From positions 650,233 to 714,232 of the forward strand of contig NZ_FRBX01000003.1 of NCBI RefSeq assembly GCF_900142715.1: a stretch of DNA of 64,000 nt, given 5' to 3'. This DNA comes from Flavobacterium pectinovorum (GTDB taxonomy: Bacteria; Bacteroidota; Bacteroidia; Flavobacteriales; Flavobacteriaceae). The notes beneath the pieces are model-generated. The model did no database searches, had not been told where the DNA came from, and saw only the letters and a list, made by a program, of their open reading frames with translations. The position numbers and the translations under genes are program-made. Below are positions 16,879 to 25,407 of the stretch, in pieces. Every line of letters starts with the position of its first letter. Positions within the stretch are counted from its first letter, which is position 1.

Positions 16879-19044
16879 ATGAAAAGTCTAAAACTTATTT
16901 CATCAGCTATTACTATGCTTATATGTTTCGTAACATTTGCACAGGAAAAAACGATTACGGGAATAGTAACCGATAATGTTAATGTACCACTTCCGGGAGT
17001 TACAGTAACCGTTAAAAAAACTACAAAAACAGCACTAACAGATTTTGATGGAAAATATTCTATTCAGGCACAAACCGGAGATGTTTTGGTTTTTAGCTAT
17101 ATCGGAATGAAAACCCAAAATATCTCAGTTAAAAAATCAAATGTCATCAATGTAAAAATGGCAGATGAAAGTAATCATTTAGAAGAAGTTATAGTCGTAG
17201 GTTATGGAACTGCTTCAGAATATGAAGATAATAGTTATAGATCTGAGAAAAGAAAGATGGCGACGAAATCAGTCAGCCAATCTGTTCAGAGAAGAACTTT
17301 AATTGCGCCAAGTGTACAAAATAGTTCGCAATATATTTCCGGATCGACTATTGCAATTCGTGGTACTCAATCTATTTCATCTAAAAATGAACCAATGTAT
17401 ATTGTAGACGGAGTTGCCATAAAAGCCGACCAAATGGCACAAATAAACCCAAATGACATTCAGGATGTAAAAGTTTTAAAAGATACGAACTCAACTGCTA
17501 TTTATGGAACTAAAGGTGCAAACGGCGTTGTAGTTATTGCTACTAAAAATGAAATGTATAAAAACCTTTCTGAAAAAGAAATTAGCAACAAATTAAAACC
17601 TGTCAATGTACCTCAGCCAACTGAACCAAACAACGAAGATTACGATGCTTTTGTAGAAAATGCTTTTGAAAGCCCAAAAACGGCACCGCTTTCTACTTTT
17701 TCGATTGATGTTGACAATGCTTCTTACACCAATGTGAGACGTTTTATTAATAACGGACAAGAAGTTCCTAAAGATGCTGTTCGTGTGGAGGAAATGGTCA
17801 ACTTCTTTAAATACACTTATCCGCAACCGCAAGATCAAAATCCTTTTTCTATTAATACAGAAATAAGCGAATCTCCGTGGAATGCTAAAAACAGAGTTTT
17901 GAAAATTGGTTTACAGGGAAAAAACATTCCAACAAACGATTTACCGGCATCCAATCTTGTTTTTCTAATTGATGTTTCGGGTTCAATGAGTGATGCTAAT
18001 AAATTGCCTTTGCTGAAACAATCTTTAAAAATATTGGTAAACGAGTTGCGTAATAAGGACAAAGTTGCGATTGTAGTTTATGCGGGCGCTGCTGGATTGG
18101 TTTTAGCTCCGACATCCGGAGATGAGAAAAAAACAATTGTTGATGCGCTCGAAAACTTAAATGCCGGAGGAAGTACTGCCGGAGGAGCCGGAATTGAACT
18201 GGCATATAAAATTGCTGCTGAAAATTTCATTAAAAATGGAAATAACAGAGTGATTCTGGCAACGGATGGTGATTTTAATGTAGGCAGTACTTCTAACTCC
18301 GACATGGAAAAACTGATTGAAGAGAAAAGAAAATCAGGCGTTTTCCTTACTTGTTTGGGTTACGGAATGGGCAATTACAAAGACAGCAAAATGGAAACGC
18401 TGGCTGATAAAGGAAATGGAAATTATGCGTACATCGACAACATTCAGGAAGCAAATCGATTTTTAGGAAAAGAGTTTAAAGGTTCAATGTTTGCGATTGC
18501 AAAAGATGTAAAAATTCAAATAGAATTTAACCCAAAACAAGTTCAGGCGTATCGTTTAATTGGATACGAAAACAGAAAATTACGTCCGGAAGATTTTAAA
18601 AATGATGCGATCGATGCGGGAGAATTAGGAAGTAATCATACCGTTACGGCCTTGTATGAAATTATTCCGGCCGGAGTTACAAGCGACTACTTAAACCAAC
18701 AGCCTGATGCTTTAAAATATACTACAGTTCCCGAAAGCACGAATAACTATGCTGGTGAATTGGCTACGGTAAAATTCCGTTACAAAAAACCAGATGGCGA
18801 TAAAAGCATAGAAATGATAAAAGTGATCGAAAACAAATCGGTTTCTTTAGAAAAATCAAGTGATGATTTTAAATTCAGTACGGCGGTTGCGTGGTTTGGA
18901 TTAAAATTGAGAGATTCAAAACTAATTACAAATAAATCATCCGAAGATATTTTAAAATTAGCTAAACAAGGAACAACAAATGATTCAGAAGGATATAAAG
19001 CAGAATTTATCCGACTTATTGAAAGCGCAAAACAGGTATATTAA
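16879..19044 (+). CDS. VWA-domain lipoprotein-like exported protein with carboxypeptidase-regulatory and plug modules
   Basis: A 721-residue exported protein. Order: signal peptide 1-21; CarboxypepD_reg-like domain about 24-92 (ITGIVTD, FSYIGMKT); plug-like module about 125-225 (MYIVDGVAI at 173, GANGVVVIATK at 213-223); the vWF_N region about 270-335 (TFSIDVDNASYTNVRRF); a VWA domain with intact MIDAS DVSGS at 364-368 and TDGDFN; and a C-terminal DUF3520-type region. The core resembles E. coli YfbK-type proteins, but with a SusC-type front end and no barrel. It follows the sigma/anti-sigma pair on the same strand, 81 bp away. Probable envelope location; function unknown. Confidence 0.88.
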   Translation: MKSLKLISSAITMLICFVTFAQEKTITGIVTDNVNVPLPGVTVTVKKTTKTALTDFDGKYSIQAQTGDVLVFSYIGMKTQNISVKKSNVINVKMADESNHLEEVIVVGYGTASEYEDNSYRSEKRKMATKSVSQSVQRRTLIAPSVQNSSQYISGSTIAIRGTQSISSKNEPMYIVDGVAIKADQMAQINPNDIQDVKVLKDTNSTAIYGTKGANGVVVIATKNEMYKNLSEKEISNKLKPVNVPQPTEPNNEDYDAFVENAFESPKTAPLSTFSIDVDNASYTNVRRFINNGQEVPKDAVRVEEMVNFFKYTYPQPQDQNPFSINTEISESPWNAKNRVLKIGLQGKNIPTNDLPASNLVFLIDVSGSMSDANKLPLLKQSLKILVNELRNKDKVAIVVYAGAAGLVLAPTSGDEKKTIVDALENLNAGGSTAGGAGIELAYKIAAENFIKNGNNRVILATDGDFNVGSTSNSDMEKLIEEKRKSGVFLTCLGYGMGNYKDSKMETLADKGNGNYAYIDNIQEANRFLGKEFKGSMFAIAKDVKIQIEFNPKQVQAYRLIGYENRKLRPEDFKNDAIDAGELGSNHTVTALYEIIPAGVTSDYLNQQPDALKYTTVPESTNNYAGELATVKFRYKKPDGDKSIEMIKVIENKSVSLEKSSDDFKFSTAVAWFGLKLRDSKLITNKSSEDILKLAKQGTTNDSEGYKAEFIRLIESAKQVY

Positions 19045-19100
19045 ATCAATGTCTTATTACATATTAGTCACTATTTAAACTGTTGAGCATAAAATATTTT

Positions 19101-19243
19101 AACACATAGAAACATAGATTTTTGCAAACCTAAAAAGGTGTTTCACTTGCATTAACACATCCCGAAGCTTCGGGACTATGTTTGAGGAACTAGTTTCTTT
19201 TTATATTCTTTTTCACAAATAGAGACCTATGTTTCTATGTGTT
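19101..19243. repeat. 17-bp inverted repeat of octamers enclosing a GC-rich palindrome
   Basis: Arms 19101-19117 and 19227-19243 are perfectly complementary and built of ACATAGnn/CTATGnnn octamers. The loop contains the palindrome TCCCGAAGCTTCGGGA (19160-19175). Fills most of the gap between the VWA and SIMPL genes. Confidence 0.85.
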
Positions 19244-19293
19244 TAATTAAACTTTACAAATTACACTCATTTATTATTTAATTTTTTATACAA

Positions 19294-19995
19294 ATGAAAA
19301 ATCTACTTTTTGCACTATTAATATTCATCACCATAAATGCTTTTTCTCAAACTAAAAGTATTTATGAAAAACCTTTTATTGAAGTTTCCGGTCAGGCCGA
19401 TACATTAGTTTTACCTAATAAAATCTGGATTAATGTTTTATTAACCGAAAAAGATTCAAAAGGAAAAAAATCTGTAGAAGATCTTGAAAAAGAAATGATC
19501 CAGAAATTAAAGGAAATTGGAATCAACACAGATAAAAATGTGAGTGTGAGCGATATGTCGAGCAATTTTAAATTTTATCTTTTAAAACAAAATGACGTTT
19601 TCAAAAGTAAATCCTATTCTGTTTTGGTTGGCGATGCTAAAACGGCTTCAAAGGTTTTTCTGGGATTAGAAAAAATTGGCATCTCGAATGTTCAAATTGA
19701 GAAAGTTGAAAACGACCAGCAAAAAAACATTCGTCTTTTAATAAATGAAAAAGCCATTCTTCGTGCCAAACAAATTGCCGAAAGTTTAACGAAACCTTTA
19801 AGCCAAAAAGTTGGAAATGCCATTCAAATCAATAACTTTGAAGATATTTCGAATCAATTAATGGGCAGCGTTGCCGGAATAGCAGTTAGAACAGGGGGAA
19901 GCTATTATTCTGAAGAATCAAGTAATCAACCTAACATTGAATTTGAAAAAATAAAAATTGTAAGCAATGTGCAAGTTCGCTTTCTCTTAGAATAA
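19294..19995 (+). CDS. SIMPL domain-containing exported protein
   Basis: A 233-residue protein with signal peptide 1-18 (ending AFSQ). The mature part is the SIMPL/DUF541 domain, starting with FIEVSGQADTLVLPNKIWINVLL and containing the internal helix KAILRAKQIAESLTKPL. Members are periplasmic or outer-membrane proteins (for example BP26/OMP28, YggE) sometimes tied to oxidative stress; the biochemical role is unknown. It is followed 37 bp later by a LURP-one-like gene on the same strand. Confidence 0.85.
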   Translation: MKNLLFALLIFITINAFSQTKSIYEKPFIEVSGQADTLVLPNKIWINVLLTEKDSKGKKSVEDLEKEMIQKLKEIGINTDKNVSVSDMSSNFKFYLLKQNDVFKSKSYSVLVGDAKTASKVFLGLEKIGISNVQIEKVENDQQKNIRLLINEKAILRAKQIAESLTKPLSQKVGNAIQINNFEDISNQLMGSVAGIAVRTGGSYYSEESSNQPNIEFEKIKIVSNVQVRFLLE

Positions 19996-20032
19996 ATTAA
20001 AATATTTATAAATCAATTTCAAACAAAACTTA

Positions 20033-20620
20033 ATGAACCCAATCCTAAATCAAAATCTATTTCTTGTAAAAGAACACGTTGGAATGTTCAAGGCCGCAAA
20101 CAATTATGACATTTATGATACTGAAAGCAATCAGATTATCATGAATTGCCGTGAAAATAATCTTGGCTTTTTTACCAAAGTTTTTCGTTTTACCGATTAT
20201 AAAAGAATGACGCCTTTTAATATTGAAATTACAACAGCTTCCGGAGAAAAATTAATTTCAGTGAGACGTGGCATTGCCTGGTTTCGTTCTACTGTTGAAG
20301 TTTTGGATGAAAAAGATCGTTTGGTAGGAACTTTTAAACAGAAATTCTTTTCATTTGGAGGGAAATTTGAAATTTTGGATAAAAATGAAAAACCGGTTGC
20401 AACGCTTCAGGGAAAATGGACGGGTTGGGATTTTAAATTTTCGCACGAAAACAAACAGCTTGCGCAAGTAAGCAAAAAGTGGGCAGGAATGGGCAAAGAA
20501 TTGTTTACGAGTGCCGATAATTACGTTCTTCAAATAGAAGAAACTGTAGCACCAGAAAGTCCGTTAAGACAATTAATTCTTGCAGCCGTAATGTGCATTG
20601 ATATGGTTTTAAAAGAATAA
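20033..20620 (+). CDS. LURP-one/phospholipid-scramblase-related protein
   Basis: A 195-residue soluble protein of tubby-like C-terminal fold (LURP-one-related, YxjI/scramblase-like). Evidence: an opening NQNLFLVKEHVGMFK, the repeated strand pattern YDIYDTESNQIIM, GEKLISVRRG, STVEVLDEKDRLVG and FEILDKNEKPVATLQGKW, and a C-terminal helix. Bacterial members have no settled function; membrane phospholipid binding is only suggested by the fold. It lies directly after the SIMPL gene (37 bp) and may be cotranscribed. Confidence 0.82.
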   Translation: MNPILNQNLFLVKEHVGMFKAANNYDIYDTESNQIIMNCRENNLGFFTKVFRFTDYKRMTPFNIEITTASGEKLISVRRGIAWFRSTVEVLDEKDRLVGTFKQKFFSFGGKFEILDKNEKPVATLQGKWTGWDFKFSHENKQLAQVSKKWAGMGKELFTSADNYVLQIEETVAPESPLRQLILAAVMCIDMVLKE

Positions 20621-20735
20621 AAACAGTTTGTTAAACTTAGTTTAAGAAAACTTCTAAAAGCATCATTTTAGTTATCAAAAGCTTTATTTTTGTATGACTT
20701 AAAATGATGCTTTTTGCATTTCTAATATATAAATC

Positions 20736-21452
20736 ATGACAGACTTAAAAAATAAAAATGCACTAATTACAGGAGCAGGAAAGGGAATTGGAAAAGCAAT
20801 CGCGATTGCGTTAGCCAAAGAAGGCGTAAATGTAATTCTAGTTTCAAGAACACAAACAGACGTTGATCAGCTTGCGATTGAAACTTCACATTTGGGTGTA
20901 AAATCATTAGCTCTTTCTGCAGATGTTTCAGACATTAACTCTATAAACAAAGCAGTTGAAAAAGCTTTGGCAGAATTTAAAACCATTGATATTTTAATTA
21001 ATAATGCCGGAATTGCTTCTTTTGGGAAATTCCTGGAATTAGAACCAGAAGAGTGGGAAAAAATTATTCAGGTAAATTTAATGGGGACATATTACACAAC
21101 CCGTGCCGTTATCCCCAATATGATTGAAAGACAAACAGGAGATATTATTAATATTTCATCGACTGCAGGATTAAACGGAAATGCGTTAACAAGTGCTTAC
21201 AGTGCTTCAAAATTTGCTGTTTTAGGATTAACTGATTCTTTAATGCAGGAAATGAGAAAACACAATATTCGCGTAACTGCTTTAACGCCAAGTACAGTTG
21301 CGACTGATATGGCAAAAGACTTGAACCTGACAGATGGTAATCCTGAAAAGGTTATGCAATCTGAAGATATTGCTGAATTAATTATTGCACAACTGAAATT
21401 AAACAGCAGGGTTTTTATAAAAAATAGCAGTATTTGGTCGACAAACCCATAA
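20736..21452 (+). CDS. Short-chain dehydrogenase/reductase, 3-ketoacyl-ACP-reductase-like
   Basis: Classical SDR of 238 residues: cofactor motif [10 protein letters not shown] (14-23), NNAG near 88-91, catalytic Ser in ISSTAG and the YSASK catalytic Tyr/Lys near 154-158. It resembles FabG-type reductases, but genes outside fab clusters with this sequence often act on other ketones, so the substrate is open. Monocistronic, followed by a long AATTCC-type repeat region. Confidence 0.93.
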   Translation: MTDLKNKNALITGAGKGIGKAIAIALAKEGVNVILVSRTQTDVDQLAIETSHLGVKSLALSADVSDINSINKAVEKALAEFKTIDILINNAGIASFGKFLELEPEEWEKIIQVNLMGTYYTTRAVIPNMIERQTGDIINISSTAGLNGNALTSAYSASKFAVLGLTDSLMQEMRKHNIRVTALTPSTVATDMAKDLNLTDGNPEKVMQSEDIAELIIAQLKLNSRVFIKNSSIWSTNP

Positions 21453-21463
21453 GGTGAATTAAA

Positions 21464-21738
21464 TTCCAATATTTTTAAATTCCAAATTCCAATTGCTTGT
21501 GGAAATTTTAATTGAATTACGGGAATTGGAATTTATTTTTGGAATTTAATTATTTATTGGAATTTCATAAAAACTATCGTACCTTAATCTTTGTCAAAGT
21601 TTGAAACTTTGACAAAGATCTAAAAGCCTTAAAAACATAAATTCTAAAAAACAAATTCCAAATTCCAATTATTTGTTGAAATTGGAATCGAGCAGCGAGA
21701 ATTGGAATTGGAATTTTAAAAAATTGGAATTTTAAAAA
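21464..21738. repeat. AAATTCC-type array region with inverted copies
   Basis: Nearly the whole gap consists of AAATTCC/AATTCCAA units and their complements (GGAATTT/TTGGAATT), for example tandem AAATTCC at about 21477-21490 and again near 21656, with inverted copies at 21523-21565 and 21680-21735. The 33-nt palindrome described separately sits in the middle. The array runs up to the ATG of the next gene. Confidence 0.8.
21587..21619. repeat. 33-nt palindrome, copy 1
   Basis: Stem arms 21587-21602 and 21604-21619 (ATCTTTGTCAAAGTTT and complement) around one base. The same element, differing only in the central base, is at 22346-22378, so two copies flank the hypothetical gene at 21743-22255. 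Confidence 0.95.
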
Positions 21739-21742
21739 AATT

Positions 21743-22255
21743 ATGATGGAGCAATATTTAAGACAATTAATCGCTATAGAATTTAGCGACAAAAAAGAGC
21801 TTTTTACAGGCTTTCTTATTGATTATTCTGATGACTGGATTTTATTAAGAAACAATCCGGTAGATTTTATTTTGGATGGATTTGTAATTTTAAAAAACAA
21901 GAATATCGAAGCTGTTCACAGAGATGAAGATCTGGAATTTACCGAAAAAGTAATTCGCCTGAAAGGTTTAAAAACAAATGCCGAAGATATTATTCCGATT
22001 AGGGATTTGGCGTCGATTGTAAATTTCATAAACAATAAATATGGCATTTTACAGATTTCCAAAAAATCAGCAAAATCAGCCTATTTGGGTAAATTGATCG
22101 AATTGAATGATGAAGAACTTACGATTGATTTTTTAGATACAAAAGGTCAGTTTGGTGGTGAATTAAGTTTTAATCCTGAAAAAATCAGAGTAATTGAATT
22201 TGACACAGATTATATTAATTCATTGAAATTAATGCTTCAGCAAGAAAAGAAATAG
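21743..22255 (+). CDS. Hypothetical protein with two similar beta-rich halves
   Basis: A 170-residue soluble protein, no signal peptide or membrane segment. The N-terminal half (LIAIEFSDKKELFTGFLIDY, then DDWILLRNN) and the C-terminal half (YLGKLIELNDEELTIDFLD) look like two copies of a small five-stranded barrel (Sm/SH3-like), each followed by an acidic strand ending IEAVH or IRVIEF. I do not recognise a named family. Start: MM at 21743; either Met may be used. It is bracketed by two copies of the same 33-nt palindrome and followed by a strong terminator. Confidence 0.75.
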   Translation: MMEQYLRQLIAIEFSDKKELFTGFLIDYSDDWILLRNNPVDFILDGFVILKNKNIEAVHRDEDLEFTEKVIRLKGLKTNAEDIIPIRDLASIVNFINNKYGILQISKKSAKSAYLGKLIELNDEELTIDFLDTKGQFGGELSFNPEKIRVIEFDTDYINSLKLMLQQEKK

Positions 22256-22277
22256 ACTAATTTTTATAGAAAATGAG

Positions 22278-22309
22278 AAAGCCCTTTTTAAATAAAAAGG
22301 GCTTTTTTT
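22278..22309 (+). terminator. Rho-independent terminator
   Basis: A 12-bp perfect stem (22278-22289 with 22294-22305, AAAGCCCTTTTT) with a T-run, 22 bp after the stop of the preceding gene. Confidence 0.92.
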
Positions 22310-22345
22310 GTTTTTTATCACAAACTGTAAATCTTTGTATGTGTA

Positions 22346-22378
22346 ATCTTTGTCAAAGTTTAAAACTTTGACAAAGAT
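22346..22378. repeat. 33-nt palindrome, copy 2
   Basis: Arms 22346-22361 and 22363-22378; identical to the copy at 21587-21619 except for the centre base. Flanking TA...CTAAA bases are also shared. It lies 23 bp downstream of the mtaB stop codon (convergent side). Confidence 0.95.
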
Positions 22379-22401
22379 CTAAACTACAATTCCGTATACT
22401 T

Positions 22402-23736
22402 TTAAGCTTCTGCTAATTTGTTTAAAAACTCTAAGCGAACGCTTCCGTCTTCGTCGATTTTTGTTAAATTGATTTCTTGCAATGTATTAATCAATTCAGG
22501 GTTCCACGGTGTTTTTACTTTTACGTAGTTTTCGGTAAAACCGTGTATATATCCTTCTTTATTTTCACTTTCGAACAAAACGGTTCTGTTTGTTCCTAAC
22601 TGACTTTCATAAAAGGCGCGGCGTTTTTTTACGGATAATCCTCGCAACATTTTACTGCGCTTTGCTCTAACATTCGCAGGAACAATTCCAGGCATATTGG
22701 CAGCTTCAGTATTGTCTCTTTCAGAATAGGTAAAGACATGTAAATATGAAATATCCATTTCATTCAGGAAATGATATGTCTCTAAAAAGTGCTCGTCAGT
22801 TTCTCCGGGAAAGCCAACAATTACATCAACTCCAATACAAGCGTGCGGCATCACTTCACGAATTTTATTCACGCGTTCTGTATATACTTCACGTAAGTAA
22901 CGGCGTTTCATCAATTTTAAAATATCATTGCTTCCGGATTGCAGCGGAATATGAAAATGCGGTACAAAAGTTCTGCTTTTAGAAACAAATTCTATCGTTT
23001 CGTTTTTCAGTAAATTAGGTTCGATGGACGAAATTCTCAAACGTTCGATTCCTTCTACTTTATCCAAAGCCTGAACTAAATCAAGAAAAGTATGTTCGTG
23101 TTTTTTATTTCCGAATTCTCCTTTTCCGTAATCTCCAATATTTACTCCGGTCAAAACAATTTCTTTGATGTTTTGCTTCGAAATTTCTTTGGCATTTTCT
23201 AAAACATTTTCTAAGGCATCACTTCTCGAAATCCCTCTTGCTAACGGAATTGTACAATAAGTACATTTATAATCGCAGCCATCCTGAACTTTCAGGAAAG
23301 CGCGGGTACGATCTCCAATAGAATAACTTCCTACATAAAAATCGGCTTCAGCAATTTCGCATGAGTGCACTTCACCCATATCGTTTTTGCTTAAATCGTG
23401 AATATAATCGGTAATTTTAAATTTTTCGGTAGCTCCCAAAACCAAATCAACGCCATCAACAGCAGCTAATTCTTCTGGTTTTAATTGCGCATAACAACCC
23501 ACGGCGGCAACAAAAGCCTTTTCGTTTAGTTTCATCGCCTTTTTTACAACCTGCTTAAATTGTTTATCTGCATTTTCAGTTACAGAACAGGTATTGATCA
23601 CATAAATGTCGGCTACTTCTTCAAAATCAACACGATCAAACCCTTCATCATTAAAGTTTCTGGCAATTGTAGAAGTTTCTGAGAAATTCAATTTGCATCC
23701 AAGCGTATAAAAAGCAACTTTTTTTCTATTTTCCAT
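22402..23736 (-). CDS. mtaB: tRNA t6A37 methylthiotransferase MtaB
   Basis: Radical-SAM methylthiotransferase that converts t6A to ms2t6A at position 37 of ANN-reading tRNAs. 444 residues: UPF0004 domain with cluster cysteines C14, C50 and C81; radical-SAM domain with CxxxCxxC at C154, C158 and C161; C-terminal TRAM-like part about 380-440. The motif pattern and length match MtaB rather than MiaB or RimO. Single gene with its own promoter element upstream. Confidence 0.95.
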   Translation of the reverse strand: MENRKKVAFYTLGCKLNFSETSTIARNFNDEGFDRVDFEEVADIYVINTCSVTENADKQFKQVVKKAMKLNEKAFVAAVGCYAQLKPEELAAVDGVDLVLGATEKFKITDYIHDLSKNDMGEVHSCEIAEADFYVGSYSIGDRTRAFLKVQDGCDYKCTYCTIPLARGISRSDALENVLENAKEISKQNIKEIVLTGVNIGDYGKGEFGNKKHEHTFLDLVQALDKVEGIERLRISSIEPNLLKNETIEFVSKSRTFVPHFHIPLQSGSNDILKLMKRRYLREVYTERVNKIREVMPHACIGVDVIVGFPGETDEHFLETYHFLNEMDISYLHVFTYSERDNTEAANMPGIVPANVRAKRSKMLRGLSVKKRRAFYESQLGTNRTVLFESENKEGYIHGFTENYVKVKTPWNPELINTLQEINLTKIDEDGSVRLEFLNKLAEA

Positions 23737-24241
23737 AGGAATACACTACGTTTTAAGTAGTAAGATATTATATTTACATCTCAATTTAGAGAGTTTGCAA
23801 ATTTACATACAATATTCTTTAAAATAAAATCAATAATATACTATATATCAATATTTTGCAGTAAACATCTATTAAAACAGGACTAAAAAAACATTAAACT
23901 CTATTCGTAGAATCAAAAAATAAGTTTTATTTGTAAAGAGAAAAAAATAATTCAATAAGAATAAAATGACAAAACATCGATTAAAAGCAAATTTTGTCGG
24001 TTAAGTACATTTTTTTTACAGTTAAATTAAATTTTTCTTACATTTAGCTTTAAAAAAATCATCGTTTGAAGTTATGCAATTATTAGATAAAAATTTTAAC
24101 ATAAAATAATTTAATAAACCGTAGATTTAACGATAACAATTTTGAAATTTAGTCGTTATATTGTTGTTTTGTTATAAATAAAAATGGGTAAGCCGAAAAC
24201 CATAAAGAGTAGGCAAAAAATTAAAAAAATCCACACTTATT
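23737..24241. other. 505-bp AT-rich divergent gap, no gene found
   Basis: Very AT-rich sequence between mtaB and the secreted-protein gene. Apart from a TAnnTTTG element for mtaB and a weak TGACAAAA/TTTTGTCG dyad near 23968-24000, I see no structured repeat, tRNA or convincing ORF. Confidence 0.5.
23798..23805 (-). promoter_or_regulatory. -7 element of mtaB
   Basis: Reads TAAATTTG on the minus strand, matching TAnnTTTG, 62 bp before the mtaB start. Confidence 0.5.
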
Positions 24242-24772
24242 ATGAAAGCATTTTTACCCACAATCTGCTTGATGTTCTTAACCTTTTTCACTTCGCAAGC
24301 GCAAACGCAACAACCTGCTGCTCCCGCTACTACTAATCCATTCCCATCTATTAGTACTTTGACAAATTGGGCGAGTTTAAACTCTCAATCACAATTTGAC
24401 ATTGCTATTCGTGCGGTTGGTTTTAAGTTTGAAGTAAAAGAACCAGGTGAAGGATCAACTGCTTATACCTACATTCGTAAAGTAACTGTAAACGAAGTAA
24501 ACTATACTGATAGAATTGTATATAGAATTGCGAACAACAATTCTGCAAGTATCATTTCTTTAGTAACGGCTTCTACAGATTTAGTAAGCTTGTATACGCC
24601 GCAATTAGCTACTTTTAAAAACAACAATTGCAAAACTGAAATGTCTAAAGATAAAAACACTACTTGCAGCTGTTACGAAAGTGTAAATTTTGCTATTGAT
24701 CTTTGCGACGAACGTGTAAAATTAACAATGGGTGATGGAAATAAATACTTTGTTTCTGTAGCTAAAAAATAA
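24242..24772 (+). CDS. Secreted hypothetical protein
   Basis: A 176-residue protein with signal peptide 1-20 (MKAFLPTICLMFLTFFTSQA, cleaved before QTQQPAA), a Pro/Ala/Thr linker, and a compact domain containing four cysteines (NNCKTE, TTCSCYE, DLCDER) that could form two disulfides. No family recognised. It has an unusually long AT-rich upstream gap. Periplasmic or surface location is likely; function unknown. Confidence 0.78.
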   Translation: MKAFLPTICLMFLTFFTSQAQTQQPAAPATTNPFPSISTLTNWASLNSQSQFDIAIRAVGFKFEVKEPGEGSTAYTYIRKVTVNEVNYTDRIVYRIANNNSASIISLVTASTDLVSLYTPQLATFKNNNCKTEMSKDKNTTCSCYESVNFAIDLCDERVKLTMGDGNKYFVSVAKK

Positions 24773-24879
24773 TAAGAATTAATTTCTCAGAGAATAAAAA
24801 CAACGAGCTGTTTTCCAAATCTTTGCAAACTCATTACGAAAGTTTATAAAGATTTGGGACACATTTCTCTGATTTAATA

Positions 24880-25407
24880 TTATTTGTTCGGATTTTTAAA
24901 TTCGTACCAAACTTCTAATTCGTCTTCATACAAAAACGAATTTATGTACTGAAAACCCAGTTTTTCAAGAATCTTTCTTGAGTTTTCATTTCCTTCATCT
25001 GCATAAGCATAAAGAGAGTCTACCTTCATTTCATTAAAAGCATATGCTATAAAAGCTTTTCCTGCTTCGGTTGCGTATCCTTTTCCCCAATGTTTTTCTA
25101 TGAAACGATAACCAATTTCATAAAAATCTTTATGATTATTGATTTCATTTGTAATGAATTTTATTCCTGACCAGCCTAGAAACTCATTGGTTTCTTTAAG
25201 GACAACAGCCCAGCGGCCAGTTCCAAAATCTGCATATTGCTGTTGGATATTTTCAATCTGACTTATACTTTCCTCAATATTCTTTACTGGTTTTTTCCCC
25301 AGAAAAATATGCACATTTGGGTTAGAATCCAATTCAAACATTCCAGCTGCATCTGAAAGGTTTAATTCTCTCAAAAGCAAACGTTCTGTCTCAATTGATT
25401 TCTTCAT
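24880..25407 (-). CDS. GNAT N-acetyltransferase (RimJ/RimL type)
   Basis: A 175-residue acetyl-CoA-dependent acyltransferase. The start TERLLLRELNLSDA and the acetyl-CoA loop RFIEKHWGKGYATEAGKA followed by NSRKILEKLGF are typical of RimJ/RimL-like GNATs that acetylate N-terminal or small-molecule amines. The substrate cannot be predicted. Its start overlaps the end of the HAD phosphatase gene by 17 bp, so the two are coupled. Confidence 0.9.
   Translation of the reverse strand: MKKSIETERLLLRELNLSDAAGMFELDSNPNVHIFLGKKPVKNIEESISQIENIQQQYADFGTGRWAVVLKETNEFLGWSGIKFITNEINNHKDFYEIGYRFIEKHWGKGYATEAGKAFIAYAFNEMKVDSLYAYADEGNENSRKILEKLGFQYINSFLYEDELEVWYEFKNPNK

Noticed and set aside
21453..21742. Repeats that could be mistaken for a CRISPR array
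   Set aside because: Units are short, degenerate, adjacent without unique spacers and include inverted copies; no cas genes are in the window.
24184..24336. Small ORF (about 50 codons) starting MGKPKTIKSRQKIKK that overlaps the secreted-protein gene start in another frame
   Set aside because: Most of it lies inside the signal-peptide coding region of the larger gene; the composition looks like a frame shadow and no start signal supports it.
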